From: Massilia polaris
GTDB lineage: Bacteria; Pseudomonadota; Gammaproteobacteria; Burkholderiales; Burkholderiaceae_D
Direction of reading: 5' to 3'
DNA: 64,000 bases
Assembly: GCF_012927275.1 (NCBI RefSeq)
Contig: NZ_JABBGG010000001.1
Coordinates: 682,001-746,000 of the forward strand
Of the stretch, positions 45,996 to 56,931 are shown piece by piece. Positions within the stretch are counted from its first letter, which is position 1. Each line of letters starts with the position of its first letter. Made by a program: the position numbers and the translations under genes. The notes under the pieces were generated by a model. That model had not been told where the DNA came from. It worked only from the letters and a program-made list of their open reading frames with translations, and made no database searches.

Positions 45996-47346
45996 AACGC
46001 GCGTTGCGCTGCCTCGCCCAGTAGCCGATTCCCAGCAGGGCAAGCCATGCGGGAATCATGTAGACCGAGAGCCGCAGGCCAGGCGTCATGAACATCACGA
46101 CCAGGATGCCCGCCAGGAAAAGCAGGCAAAGATAGCTCGATACCGGGAACGCCGGGCTCGGGAACTCGGTCGCTTCGCCAAGTTCATTCTTGCGCGCGCG
46201 GAAGCGCAGGTGGATCCAGCTGATCATCGACCAGTTGATGACCAGCGCCGACACCACCAGTCCCATCAGCACCCCGAACGCTTCGCCGGGCATGAAATAG
46301 TTCAGGCTCACGCACAGGCCGGTGGCCACTGCCGACACGCCCAGTGCGGCCAGCGGCACGCCGCGCTTGTTGACCTTGAGCAGTGCGCGCGGCGCGTTGC
46401 CTTGCAGCGCGAGGCCGTACAGCATGCGGCTGTTCGCATACACGCAGCTGTTATACACGGACAGCGCCGCGGTCAGCACGACGATATTGAGGACGTTGGC
46501 GACCAGGTTGCTGTTGAGCGCGTGGAAGATCAGCACGAACGGGCTGCCGCCGGTGACCACTTTCTGCCACGGATACAGCGACAGCAGCACGCCCAGCGCG
46601 CCGATGTAGAAGATCAGGATGCGGTAAATGGCCTGGTTGGTTGCCTTGGGAATCGTCTCGGACGGGTTCTCGGCTTCGGCCGCGGTAATGCCGACCAGCT
46701 CAAGCCCGCCGAACGAAAACATGATGACGGCCATCGCCATCGCCAGGCCGCCGACGCCATTCGGGAAGAAGCCGCCGTGCTGCCACAGGTTGGCGATACC
46801 GGCTTCCGGGCCGGCGCCGCCCGACACCAGCAGGTAAACGCCGAAAACGATCATGGCGACAATCGCGACTACCTTGATGACGGCGAACCAGAACTCCATC
46901 TCGCCGAACGCCTTGACGGTCGCCAGGCTGATGCTGTTGATGATGACGAAGAACGCCAGCGCCGACATCCAGGTCGGAATGTCGGGCCACCAGTATTGGA
47001 CGTAGATGCCGACGGCGGTCAACTCCGCCATGCTGACCAGTATGTACAGCACCCAGTAGTTCCAGCCCGACGCGAAGCCGGCCAGGTGGCCGCAGTATTT
47101 GTCGGCGAAATAGCTGAACGAACCGGCGACCGGCTCGTCGACGACCATTTCCGCCAGCTGGCGCATGATCAGGAAAGCGATGACGCCCGCAATGGCATAG
47201 CCGAGCAGCACCGACGGTCCGGCCAGCTGGATGGTCTGCGCGATGCCGAGGAACAGGCCGGTGCCGATGGCGCCGCCCAGCGCGATCAGCTGGATGTGCC
47301 GGCTCTTGAGGCCGCGCTTGAGTTCGTTATTGCCGTGTGCAGCCAT
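45973..47346 (-). CDS. aroP: Aromatic amino acid permease (AroP/PheP-like)
   Basis: A 457-residue APC-family permease with 12 helices, very close to E. coli AroP along its length: ELKRGLKSRHIQLIALGGAIGTGLFLG, RQLAEMVVDEPVAGSFSYFA, GFASGWNYWVLYILVSMAELTAVG, FSFGGLELVGITAAEAENP and VYNSCVYANSRMLYGLA. It imports phenylalanine, tyrosine and tryptophan with protons. An upstream TTG is in frame, but ATG 47346 matches the family start. It is a single gene, convergent with xthA. Confidence 0.93.
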   Translation of the reverse strand: MAAHGNNELKRGLKSRHIQLIALGGAIGTGLFLGIAQTIQLAGPSVLLGYAIAGVIAFLIMRQLAEMVVDEPVAGSFSYFADKYCGHLAGFASGWNYWVLYILVSMAELTAVGIYVQYWWPDIPTWMSALAFFVIINSISLATVKAFGEMEFWFAVIKVVAIVAMIVFGVYLLVSGGAGPEAGIANLWQHGGFFPNGVGGLAMAMAVIMFSFGGLELVGITAAEAENPSETIPKATNQAIYRILIFYIGALGVLLSLYPWQKVVTGGSPFVLIFHALNSNLVANVLNIVVLTAALSVYNSCVYANSRMLYGLALQGNAPRALLKVNKRGVPLAALGVSAVATGLCVSLNYFMPGEAFGVLMGLVVSALVINWSMISWIHLRFRARKNELGEATEFPSPAFPVSSYLCLLFLAGILVVMFMTPGLRLSVYMIPAWLALLGIGYWARQRNARSTGQGPA

Positions 47347-47502
47347 TGTTGTGTACCAGTACGCCAAAGGGGAGCATTTTAATGCATCGCAGCAAGCGAG
47401 TACGGCAGGCCGGCTTCGCGCGCATATGTTTCAGACATGTATCAGGCGTTGAAACCTGCGACTGGGTGCATAAAATGGAAGCATGTTGCTCGGAGGACGG
47501 TC

Positions 47503-47817
47503 ATGAATATCCTGACGAAGGGCGTGGCGAAACGCCTTATATTTTCGCTCTTGCTGGCGGGCTCCCTTGGCGGTTGTGCCTACTATGGCCCTCCGCCTTC
47601 CGGCTACGATTCCTATCCATATTCTTACGGTTACCCTGGCTACGCCGGGCCACCGGTCTCCATCGATCTGGGATTCGGCTTCTATGACTACGGCCGGGCC
47701 CACCATAGCCGCGGACATCGCGTCCACCATGGTTACCATGGCGGATACCGGGGCGGCCATCATGGGAGTCGTGGTTTCCAGGGCGGCGGCCGCAGTCGCC
47801 ACCGCGGATGGAGGTGA
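47503..47817 (+). CDS. Small Gly/His/Tyr-rich lipoprotein
   Basis: A 104-residue protein with a lipoprotein signal (LIFSLLLAGSLGGC; lipidation at Cys 25). A Tyr/Pro/Gly segment follows (YYGPPPSGYDSYPYSYGYPGY), then a basic His/Gly/Arg tail ending in RSRHRGWR. GGAGG lies six bases before ATG 47503. The tail could bind metal or interact with envelope polymers; no function is known. The frame upstream (from 47437) overlaps the aroP promoter region and is not used. Confidence 0.7.
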   Translation: MNILTKGVAKRLIFSLLLAGSLGGCAYYGPPPSGYDSYPYSYGYPGYAGPPVSIDLGFGFYDYGRAHHSRGHRVHHGYHGGYRGGHHGSRGFQGGGRSRHRGWR

Positions 47818-47911
47818 TTCGAATTATTGACTGTCCGGTTCGGCAGGAGAGCAAAAGGTCCGTGCTATTCTTCGTGGACAGTTGATCTCCCGACAAACAA
47901 CCGGAGCCGGC

Positions 47912-47953
47912 ATGAAAGTCAAGATGATCCGCATCACCTGCCGCGGCCGGTAG
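47912..47953 (+). CDS. 13-codon upstream ORF before lrgA
   Basis: A tiny ORF, MKVKMIRITCRGR, with GGAG five bases before its ATG. Its stop lies four bases before the lrgA ATG. lrgA itself has no ribosome-binding site of its own in that gap, so lrgA translation likely depends on ribosomes finishing this ORF. Whether the peptide itself matters is unknown. Confidence 0.4.
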   Translation: MKVKMIRITCRGR

Positions 47954-47957
47954 CCTG

Positions 47958-48296
47958 ATGCGGCAGACCTTTGCGATCCTGCTGGTGTTCCAATGCCTTG
48001 GCGAAGGCCTGGTATTCCTGCTGCACCTGCCCATCCCCGGTCCGGTGGCCGGGATGCTGCTGCTATTGGCCGCGCTCCTGGCCTGGCCGCGCTTGCATGC
48101 GCTGGTCGAACCGGCCGGCAGCGAACTGCTGAAGCACCTGTCGCTGCTGTTCGTACCCGCTGGCGTTGGCATCATCGCCGCCGGTTCGGCAATCGCAAGC
48201 AATTGGCTGGCACTTGTCGTCGCAATGGTGGGAAGCACTCTGGTAACCCTCGCCGTGACGGCAGCGGTGATGCGCGCGCTGATGCCCGATGACTGA
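47958..48296 (+). CDS. lrgA: CidA/LrgA family holin-like protein
   Basis: A 112-residue membrane protein with four helices. Family motifs are FQCLGEGLVFLLHLPIPGPVAGMLLL and HLSLLFVPAGVGII. LrgA/CidA proteins form small membrane complexes linked to murein hydrolase control and, in some bacteria, to pyruvate or acetate traffic. Its end overlaps lrgB by eight bases. It is preceded by a 13-codon ORF that probably couples its translation. Confidence 0.9.
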   Translation: MRQTFAILLVFQCLGEGLVFLLHLPIPGPVAGMLLLLAALLAWPRLHALVEPAGSELLKHLSLLFVPAGVGIIAAGSAIASNWLALVVAMVGSTLVTLAVTAAVMRALMPDD

Positions 48297-49035
48297 CCTG
48301 CCCGAAATCGGCACGTTCTGGGTTTACCTTACGGCCACGCCGCTGCTCGGCCTGACGCTGACCTTGTGCGCTTATACCGGCGCCCAGGCGATCCACGTGC
48401 GGTGCCGCATGTCGCCGCTGGCAAATCCGGTCGCGATCGCGCTGGTGGCGCTGGTACTGGCGCTGAGCGGCATGTCGTACAAGGAGTATTTTGCCGGCGC
48501 CCAGTTGGTCCACTTCCTGCTCGGGCCGGCGACAGTGGCGCTTGCCATTCCGCTGGCGCGCCAGGTCCCGACAATACGCCGCGTGTTCCTTCCCTTGTTC
48601 GCCGGCCTGTTCGCCGGATCGGTGTGCGCCATCCTGTCGGCGGTGCTGTTGGTGATGGCACTGGGCGGCTCTGAACTAATGGCAGTGTCGGCGGCGCCGA
48701 AGTCTGCGACGACCCCGATTGCGATGGCTGTCGCCGAAAGGCTGGGCGGAATGAGTGCGCTAACGGCCGCGCTGGTGGTGGGCACCGGGGTGTTAGGCGC
48801 CGTGGTGGCCCGCGCCCTGTTCAATTGGATGGGGATCGGCTCGCCCAAGGTGCGCGGATTCGCGCTGGGTGTCGCCTCGCATGGCATCGGCACGGCGCGC
48901 GCGTTCCAGGTCAGCCCGGAAATGGGCGCCTTCGCTGGACTCGGCATGGGGCTGAACGCGATACTGACTGCGTTGCTGGGCCCCATGGCTCGTGCCGCTC
49001 GCACTGCGCCTGTTCTGACGGCGCTCAGTCGATGA
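48289..49035 (+). CDS. lrgB: LrgB family membrane protein
   Basis: A 248-residue protein with about seven helices, the partner of LrgA. It carries the LrgB hallmarks PLLGLTLTLCAYTGAQ, FLLGPATVALAIPLARQ, APKSATTPIAMAVAERLGG and GVASHGIGTARAFQ. It is translated from an ATG overlapping lrgA and ends convergent with the E2 gene, 11 bases overlapping. Its exact transport or lysis role is not settled for the family. Confidence 0.92.
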   Translation: MTDLPEIGTFWVYLTATPLLGLTLTLCAYTGAQAIHVRCRMSPLANPVAIALVALVLALSGMSYKEYFAGAQLVHFLLGPATVALAIPLARQVPTIRRVFLPLFAGLFAGSVCAILSAVLLVMALGGSELMAVSAAPKSATTPIAMAVAERLGGMSALTAALVVGTGVLGAVVARALFNWMGIGSPKVRGFALGVASHGIGTARAFQVSPEMGAFAGLGMGLNAILTALLGPMARAARTAPVLTALSR

Positions 49036-50289
49036 ACAGGGTCGCCGGGTACTCCAGGTAGGCGCGCAGCGCCTGCACGAACTGCGCGGCGTACATGCCG
49101 TCGATGACCCTGTGGTCGAATGAGCAGGACAGGTTCATCATCTTGCGCACGACGACCGCGCCGTCGCGCACCACCGGCCGCTCGACCATGCGGTTGACGC
49201 CGACGATGGCCACTTCCGGATGGTTGATCACCGGCGTCGTGACGACGCCGCCCAGCGCGCCCAGGCTGGTGATGGTGATGGTCGATCCGGACAGCTCTTC
49301 TCGCACCGCCTTGCTGGTGCGCGCCGCTTCGGCCAGCCGCGCCACTTCGGCGGCGCTGGCCCACAGGTCGCGCGCCTCGGCGTGGCGCACCACCGGCACC
49401 ATCAGGCCCGCATCGGTCTGGGTGGCGATGCCGATATGGACCGGCTTGTGGTATGTGACCACGCCGGCGTCGTCATCGAAGCGCCCGTTCACGTTCGGGA
49501 AGCGGGCGGCGCCCAGCACGACCGCGCGCATCAGCAGCGGCAGCAGGGTCAGGCGGCCGCGGTCCTTGCCATGCTGCGCATTGAGCTGGACGCGCAGCGC
49601 CTCGAGGTCGGTGACATCGACTTCTTCAACATACGTGAAATGCGGGATGCGGCGTTTTGCGTCCTGCATTTTCTCGGCGATCTTGCGGCGCAGGCCAAGC
49701 AGCGGAACCGCCTGCACGCCCTCCAGCGGGGCGTAGCGGCTCGGGCCCTCGGCGGCGCGCGGCTGGCTGCCGGCGATGATGGCATCGAGGTCGGCATGCG
49801 TAATGTGCCGCGCCGGACCGGTGGCGGTCACGCTATGCAGGTCGATGCCGAGATTACGTGCGCGCTGGCGAACCGATGGCGAGGCGAGCGGCTTCTCGTT
49901 CGATGCCGATGGCGCCGGCGCGGCTGCAGGCGGAGGCGGCGTCACGGCCGTCGCCGGGGCGGCAGCCGGCGCAGGTGGAGGCGGCGGCGGCGGTGCGGGA
50001 GGAGCCGGGCGCGCCGGCGCAGGCGCGCCTGCCGTCGTATTGCCTTCGCCTTCCACTTCGATCCGGATCAGTTCCGCACCGACCGCCAGCGCCTCGCCGA
50101 TCGCGCCGCCCAGTGCCAGCACGGTGCCGTGCACCGGCGACGGAATCTCCACAGTGGCCTTGTCGGTCATGACGTCGGCCAGCACCTGGTCTTCGGTCAC
50201 CGCATCGCCCGGCTGCACGCGCCATTGCACGACTTCGACTTCGGCGATGCCTTCGCCCAGGTCGGGCATCTTAATCACATGAATTCCCA

Positions 50290-50290
<1 letters not shown>
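49025..50290 (-). CDS. bkdB: Branched-chain 2-oxo acid dehydrogenase E2 (lipoamide acyltransferase)
   Basis: The 421-residue E2 core. The lipoyl domain comes first, with lysine in DVMTDKATVEIPS. A long Pro/Ala linker (about 90-130), a peripheral-subunit-binding domain (SPSVRQRARNLGIDL), and the acyltransferase domain ending in the catalytic NLSCSFDHRVIDGM follow. Its start overlaps the E1 beta stop by one base (TAATG). Together with the two E1 genes it oxidises the keto acids of valine, leucine and isoleucine. No E3 (lpd) gene follows, so a shared E3 from elsewhere is needed. Confidence 0.94.
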
Positions 50291-52886
<2,596 letters not shown>

Positions 52887-54278
52887 ATGACGAAGATATC
52901 TGCAACGAGGTGGCGGACGGCGATGCTGTTGGCGGCGGGCTGGCTGCCGCTGCTGGGCGCGTGCAGCGGCGGTTCGGGCGAGGCGCGGCCGGCGCCGGGA
53001 CCCGCAGCACCCGCGGTCCCAGGCAACGAAGCGCCGCCAGGCGGCGGCCAGCCCGTCGGGGGGGCGCCGGCCCCGCTGCCGGGCGCGCCGCCGCCCGCCG
53101 TGGTCGACGAATTCCTGCTGGCGGGGTATTCGCCCGCGCCGGCCAGCGTACCTGCCGCGGCGGTGTTTCCAGGCATGGACGGCAGCGTCGCCGACCCGCC
53201 GCACGAGACGCCGGACGCCGTGCTGCTCGCCAGGGCCAACCGCGACGCGCTGTATGTGTCGCCGAAGGGAATCGACAGCAACCCGGGCACAGCCGACCGT
53301 CCGTTCCGATCGCTGGCGCGCGCCGCGCGCGCGGTACGCGCCGGCATCACCGTGTATGTGGCGCCCGGCGCCTATGGCGGCGGCGTCCGTACCAACGCCA
53401 GCGGCAGGGCCGACGCGCGCATCACCTATGTGTCGACGACCAAATGGGGCGCGCGTATCGTGCCTCCGCCAAACTCGCAGGCCAGCGCGGCATGGGACAA
53501 CCGGGGCGACTATGCCGACGTGGTCGGCTTCGAGATCGATGGGCGCGGGTACCGCGAAGGGGTGCGCTGGACGCATGGCATCTACAACGGCGGCTCCTAC
53601 GATTCGATCCGCAATAATTACATCCATCACATCGCCCAGAACGTCGACTGCACGCCCGGCGGCGGCGCGGCGATCGGGATCGACAGCTATTACCGCGCCG
53701 TCAAATCAGACGCGATCGCCAACCTGTTGCATGACATCGGGCCGGCTGGCTGCCACTACATCCAGGGCATCTATTTCAGCACTTCCGGCAGCGTGAAGAA
53801 CAATGTGATCTATCGCGTCGCCGAGGCCGGCATTCACCTGTGGCATGACGCGAACAACGTTGTCATCACGAACAATACGGTGACCGCATCGAACACGGGC
53901 ATCATCGTGGGCGGGGGCAACTTCTATCACACCAAGGGCCCAAACGATCACACCATGGTCTACAGCAACATCGTGTACGACAACAAGATGGGCATTTCGG
54001 AACAGGGCAGGACGGGCGCCAACAACAGCTACCGCAACAACCTGGTGTACCGCAACGCGCGTTTTAACTGGAGCCTGAAGAACGGGCTGGCGCACAGCGG
54101 CACCGTGAGTTCGCCGCCGCTGTTCGTGGGCGGGGATGCCAGCGTGCCGAACCTGAAGCCGAGCGGCAGTTCGCCGGCGGTCGGGCAGGCGTCGCCGACT
54201 CATGCGGCAAGTACCGACTTCGAGGGACGGTCGCGCAATTCGCGCACCGGCTTCGATATCGGCGCCTACCAGCACTGA
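52887..54278 (+). CDS. Secreted lipoprotein with right-handed beta-helix domain
   Basis: A 463-residue lipoprotein. The signal peptide ends in a lipobox (WLPLLGAC). A Pro/Gly/Ala-rich spacer of about 60 residues follows. The main domain opens with the DUF1565-type phrase ALYVSPKGIDSNPGTADRPFRSLARAARAV and continues as repeated beta-helix coils rich in Asn (SIRNNYIHHI, GSVKNNVIYRV, NVVITNNTVTASNTGI, NSYRNNLVY). Such proteins are often polysaccharide lyases or surface adhesins; I cannot pick a catalytic set. GAGGGG lies six bases before ATG 52887. It ends in the typical closing words GFDIGAYQH. Confidence 0.85.
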   Translation: MTKISATRWRTAMLLAAGWLPLLGACSGGSGEARPAPGPAAPAVPGNEAPPGGGQPVGGAPAPLPGAPPPAVVDEFLLAGYSPAPASVPAAAVFPGMDGSVADPPHETPDAVLLARANRDALYVSPKGIDSNPGTADRPFRSLARAARAVRAGITVYVAPGAYGGGVRTNASGRADARITYVSTTKWGARIVPPPNSQASAAWDNRGDYADVVGFEIDGRGYREGVRWTHGIYNGGSYDSIRNNYIHHIAQNVDCTPGGGAAIGIDSYYRAVKSDAIANLLHDIGPAGCHYIQGIYFSTSGSVKNNVIYRVAEAGIHLWHDANNVVITNNTVTASNTGIIVGGGNFYHTKGPNDHTMVYSNIVYDNKMGISEQGRTGANNSYRNNLVYRNARFNWSLKNGLAHSGTVSSPPLFVGGDASVPNLKPSGSSPAVGQASPTHAASTDFEGRSRNSRTGFDIGAYQH

Positions 54279-54292
54279 GGCAGCAAGGCGGA

Positions 54293-54667
54293 TTAGTGGA
54301 CTTCGACGCGGCCGAAGAAGCCGTACTGCAGGCTGGCGGCAATGCGGCGCGCCACCAGCAGGAACTCGTCGGCAAGGTCGGGGACGAACAGGCGCCGCGC
54401 GGTCGATTCGAACAGCGCGAGCCAGCGCTTGAAGTGCTCGGGTACAACGCCGTCCAGTTCCATATGGGTGCCAAAGACATTCCCGCGGAACTCGTGCGTC
54501 GCCAGCATGACGGTCGACCAGAACTCCACCATGCGGTCCAGGTGCGGTTCCCAGTTGTCGCCGATGGCCGCCTCGAAGATCAGCTGCAGTTGCGGGTCGC
54601 CCCTGACGTCGGCGTAAAATTCGTGGACCAGTCGGGCGATCACGGTCCTGTTCAGTTCAGCATACAT
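54293..54667 (-). CDS. Group III truncated haemoglobin
   Basis: A 124-residue haem protein. It has the group III pattern: a short N-terminal helix (VIARLVHEFYADVRGDPQLQLIFEAAI), the DNWEPHLDRMVEFWSTVML segment, and the proximal histidine in EHFKRWLALF. It probably handles nitric oxide or oxygen. It lies downstream of the nsrR gene on the same strand, behind its own TATAAT element and a palindrome, so regulation by NsrR and induction by NO are likely. Confidence 0.92.
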   Translation of the reverse strand: MYAELNRTVIARLVHEFYADVRGDPQLQLIFEAAIGDNWEPHLDRMVEFWSTVMLATHEFRGNVFGTHMELDGVVPEHFKRWLALFESTARRLFVPDLADEFLLVARRIAASLQYGFFGRVEVH

Positions 54668-54699
54668 GGCAGCCAGTTAACATGGAAATCAGATGCCAC

Positions 54700-54705
54700 A
54701 TTATA
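54700..54705 (-). promoter_or_regulatory. Consensus -10 element of the truncated haemoglobin gene
   Basis: On the minus strand TATAAT stands 33 bases before the haemoglobin ATG. The best -35 candidates are TTGGCC at 15 bases or CCTTGG at 17 bases, both weak. The palindrome at 54748-54770 lies just upstream of this -35 area. Confidence 0.6.
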
Positions 54706-54747
54706 AGCGTCGTAAAACACGGCCAAGGGCAGCTAGCCGCGATAAGC

Positions 54748-54770
54748 AACGTCGTTAAATTAACGACGTT
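54748..54770. promoter_or_regulatory. 11-1-11 perfect palindrome, candidate NsrR operator
   Basis: The half-site AACGTCGTTAA is followed by one base and its exact complement TTAACGACGTT. It begins at the nsrR stop codon and lies about 43 bp upstream of the TATAAT of the haemoglobin gene. The 11-1-11 layout with A/T at the centre is that of the known NsrR operator, although the outer bases differ from the enterobacterial consensus. No T run follows, so it is not a usual terminator. Confidence 0.6.
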
Positions 54771-55231
54771 CAGGCCACCTGGCGGGTTGCCGGTTTAGTG
54801 TAGAACTGGACCGGAACGGCGTCCGGGCGCGGGCGCGGCAGCACCGAGGCCAGGGTCTGATTGTCGAGCACGGCGAGGTAGGCGTCGGTGGCATCGACCA
54901 GGACGTCCTGCAGGCGGCATCCGCCGCTCAGCCCGCAGGACGAGCCGGCCGGGTTGAAACATTCGGCCATGTAGAAGTCGGTTTCGCTGGCGCGCACGAT
55001 GGCGCCGATGTTGATCTGTTCCGGCTCGAGCTTCAGGCGCAGGCCGCCGTTACGTCCGCGCAGCGTTTCGACCACGCCGGCCAGGCCGAGCTGGTACACC
55101 ACCTTCATCAAGTGATTCTTGGAGATCGCGTGCAGGTCGGCGATTTCCTGGATGGTAACCAGGCGGTCGCGGTGCATGCCGAGGTGAATCAGCGTTCGCA
55201 GGGTGTAATCGGTGAAAGTGGTCAGTCGCAT
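54770..55231 (-). CDS. nsrR: Rrf2-family NO-sensing repressor NsrR
   Basis: A 153-residue winged-helix regulator. The DNA-binding part MRLTTFTDYTLRTLIHLG and VETLRGRNGGLRL is NsrR-like throughout. Three cysteines (C in AECFNP, then C-x5-C in SSCGLSGGCRL) can hold the iron-sulfur cluster that NO destroys; the first spacing is three residues longer than in E. coli NsrR. The target is most likely the neighbouring truncated haemoglobin gene. Confidence 0.9.
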   Translation of the reverse strand: MRLTTFTDYTLRTLIHLGMHRDRLVTIQEIADLHAISKNHLMKVVYQLGLAGVVETLRGRNGGLRLKLEPEQINIGAIVRASETDFYMAECFNPAGSSCGLSGGCRLQDVLVDATDAYLAVLDNQTLASVLPRPRPDAVPVQFYTKPATRQVA

Positions 55232-55420
55232 GGGCGTAGGTATTGTCCGGCAATCGGGTTACTGCCGAAGCATATCACGCAGAGGCGTGTGAAACGGAAA
55301 TCTGGTGCCGGTGTTTGAGGCCACCGGACTAACCTGCGGGGCTTGCTGCTGCAAGCCGCCAACGCCCCCATGGTAGTACCCTCAAATGACCGGAGAATGA
55401 CTTCGGTCTAACTGGGAGCG

Positions 55421-55828
55421 TTAAGGATTTCCCAGCAGGTCATGTGCATCCAGGATCGCGTAGGCGATGTCGGGATGGCGCTCCAGGCATTTGCGCACTG
55501 CCGCCGGGATGGCCTGGCGCGTCTTGCGGCACAGGCCCGGGCGCTCGTCGAGCTGGATGGTAAAGCCGCGCACCGTGCGCACGCCGCGCGCACTGGGGGT
55601 GATGGTCAGGCCGATGCCAAGCAGCTCCTGCATCTTGTCGCCGATGCGCCGCAGGTCGTCGTAGGTCTCGATGCAATCGATGCGTGCGATCAGTTTCTTT
55701 TCTTCCTCACGGGTCAGGCGCAGCACGCGCGTGTCGGCGTGCGGGTCGGCCAGCAGGCTGTCGCGGTCGCAGACGCAGGCGCCCGGAGGGCACTCTACGC
55801 GTATCGGGAACGGTACTGCTTGAAGCAT
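55421..55828 (-). CDS. Hypothetical conserved protein with CPPGACVC motif
   Basis: A 135-residue protein that I cannot assign. It starts MLQAVPFPIRVECPPGACVCDRDSLLA, a segment with three closely spaced cysteines. A helical charged part (LRLTREEEKKLIARIDCIETYDDLRRIGDKMQELLG) and a C-terminal half with ITPSARGVRTVRGFTIQLDERPG follow. The composition is protein-like and the three-Cys start suggests metal or redox chemistry. There is no clear ribosome-binding site. The upstream frame is antisense to the GFA gene and is not counted. Confidence 0.6.
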   Translation of the reverse strand: MLQAVPFPIRVECPPGACVCDRDSLLADPHADTRVLRLTREEEKKLIARIDCIETYDDLRRIGDKMQELLGIGLTITPSARGVRTVRGFTIQLDERPGLCRKTRQAIPAAVRKCLERHPDIAYAILDAHDLLGNP

Positions 55829-56000
55829 GACGTCGCGCCGGGTGGTGGGAAAGGAGACATATTCTACATCGGCCGCCGCGGCGATCCAACTGGCGCCGAG
55901 AACGCGGGTTACACCGGAGTGGCGCAAAGGCCGGGCACGCGTGCGCGCCACGAACTGGCTTACACTACTGTCATGTCGGATGTCGCGCGCGGAGGTTGTC

Positions 56001-56411
56001 ATGGTGCTGAGCGGGGGATGCTGTTGCGGTGCTGTGCGGTATGAAACTGCGGAGCGGGCGTTCCACGCCACCATCTGCCATTGTCCGACCTGCCGCAAAT
56101 CGGCGGGCGCGCCCAGCGTGGCCTGGTTCAGCGTGGTGCTGTCGGATTTCGCGCTCATATCGGGCACCCTGGCCAATTACCGCTCCAGCCTGCACGTTAC
56201 ACGCGGCTTCTGCGCCGAATGCGGCACCCAGCTGACCTACCAACACGACGGCTTCCCCAGCGACATCGATATCACGCTGTGCAGTCTCGACGATCCCGAG
56301 GGAATGCGCCCGGACGACCACACCTTCGTGCGCTACCGCCTGAGCTGGATGGTTCCGGGGGACAACCTTCCCGAATTCAAACGTAGCCGCGCGGAAGGCG
56401 CGGGCAAATGA
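56001..56411 (+). CDS. GFA (CENP-V) family zinc protein
   Basis: A 136-residue protein of the glutathione-dependent formaldehyde-activating type. Zinc cysteines appear as GGCCCGAVRYE, CHCPTCRKSAG and FCAECGTQLTY, the standard family layout. GGAGG stands five bases before ATG 56001; an ATG far upstream (55827) has none. Many GFA proteins do not act on formaldehyde, so the substrate is open. Its stop overlaps an ATG of the next gene. Confidence 0.88.
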   Translation: MVLSGGCCCGAVRYETAERAFHATICHCPTCRKSAGAPSVAWFSVVLSDFALISGTLANYRSSLHVTRGFCAECGTQLTYQHDGFPSDIDITLCSLDDPEGMRPDDHTFVRYRLSWMVPGDNLPEFKRSRAEGAGK

Positions 56412-56422
56412 CAGGAGACGCC

Positions 56423-56905
56423 ATGGACAAGGAAATCGTTACTGAGCAACACCGCTGGCTGCAGCAACTGGTCGGCGACTGGGCCTACGAATCGACGGTG
56501 GCGATGGGGCCTGGCGAGACCGACACGACCATCGGCATGGACCGCGTCAAGGCGCTGGGAGAGTTCTGGATTATTGCCGAAGCGGAGGGCGAGTTTCCCG
56601 GCGACGGGCCAGCCAAAATGGTGATCACGCTGGGCTACGATCCGCTGCGCGAGCGCTTCACCGGCACCTTCATCCATTCGCAGATGAGCTACCTGTGGCA
56701 TTACGACGGCGAGCTCGACGGCACGCGCAGGATACTGACGCTTGAATCGTCCGGACCGGCCATGGACGGTAGCGAAACCACGGCGCGTTACCGCGACGTG
56801 ATGGAAATCGTGGATGAATCGCGGCGCCTGTTCAGTTCATATGCCTTGCGCGAGGATGGCAAGTGGCATGAGTTCATGAGCGCGCGCTACACACGCGTGG
56901 CGTAG
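56423..56905 (+). CDS. DUF1579 family protein
   Basis: A 160-residue protein with the DUF1579 pattern: LQQLVGDWAYES near the start, GEFWIIAEAEG, a middle ITLGYDPLRERFTGTFIHS and LYFLWHYDGELDG-like strands (here YLWHYDGELDG), ending YREDGKWHEFMSARYTRV-like. Such proteins form small lipocalin-like barrels of unknown function. AGGAGA precedes ATG 56423. It runs with the GFA gene, 11 bp apart. Confidence 0.85.
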   Translation: MDKEIVTEQHRWLQQLVGDWAYESTVAMGPGETDTTIGMDRVKALGEFWIIAEAEGEFPGDGPAKMVITLGYDPLRERFTGTFIHSQMSYLWHYDGELDGTRRILTLESSGPAMDGSETTARYRDVMEIVDESRRLFSSYALREDGKWHEFMSARYTRVA

Positions 56906-56931
56906 CGGCTGACCGGCATTGCGATAGCGGG

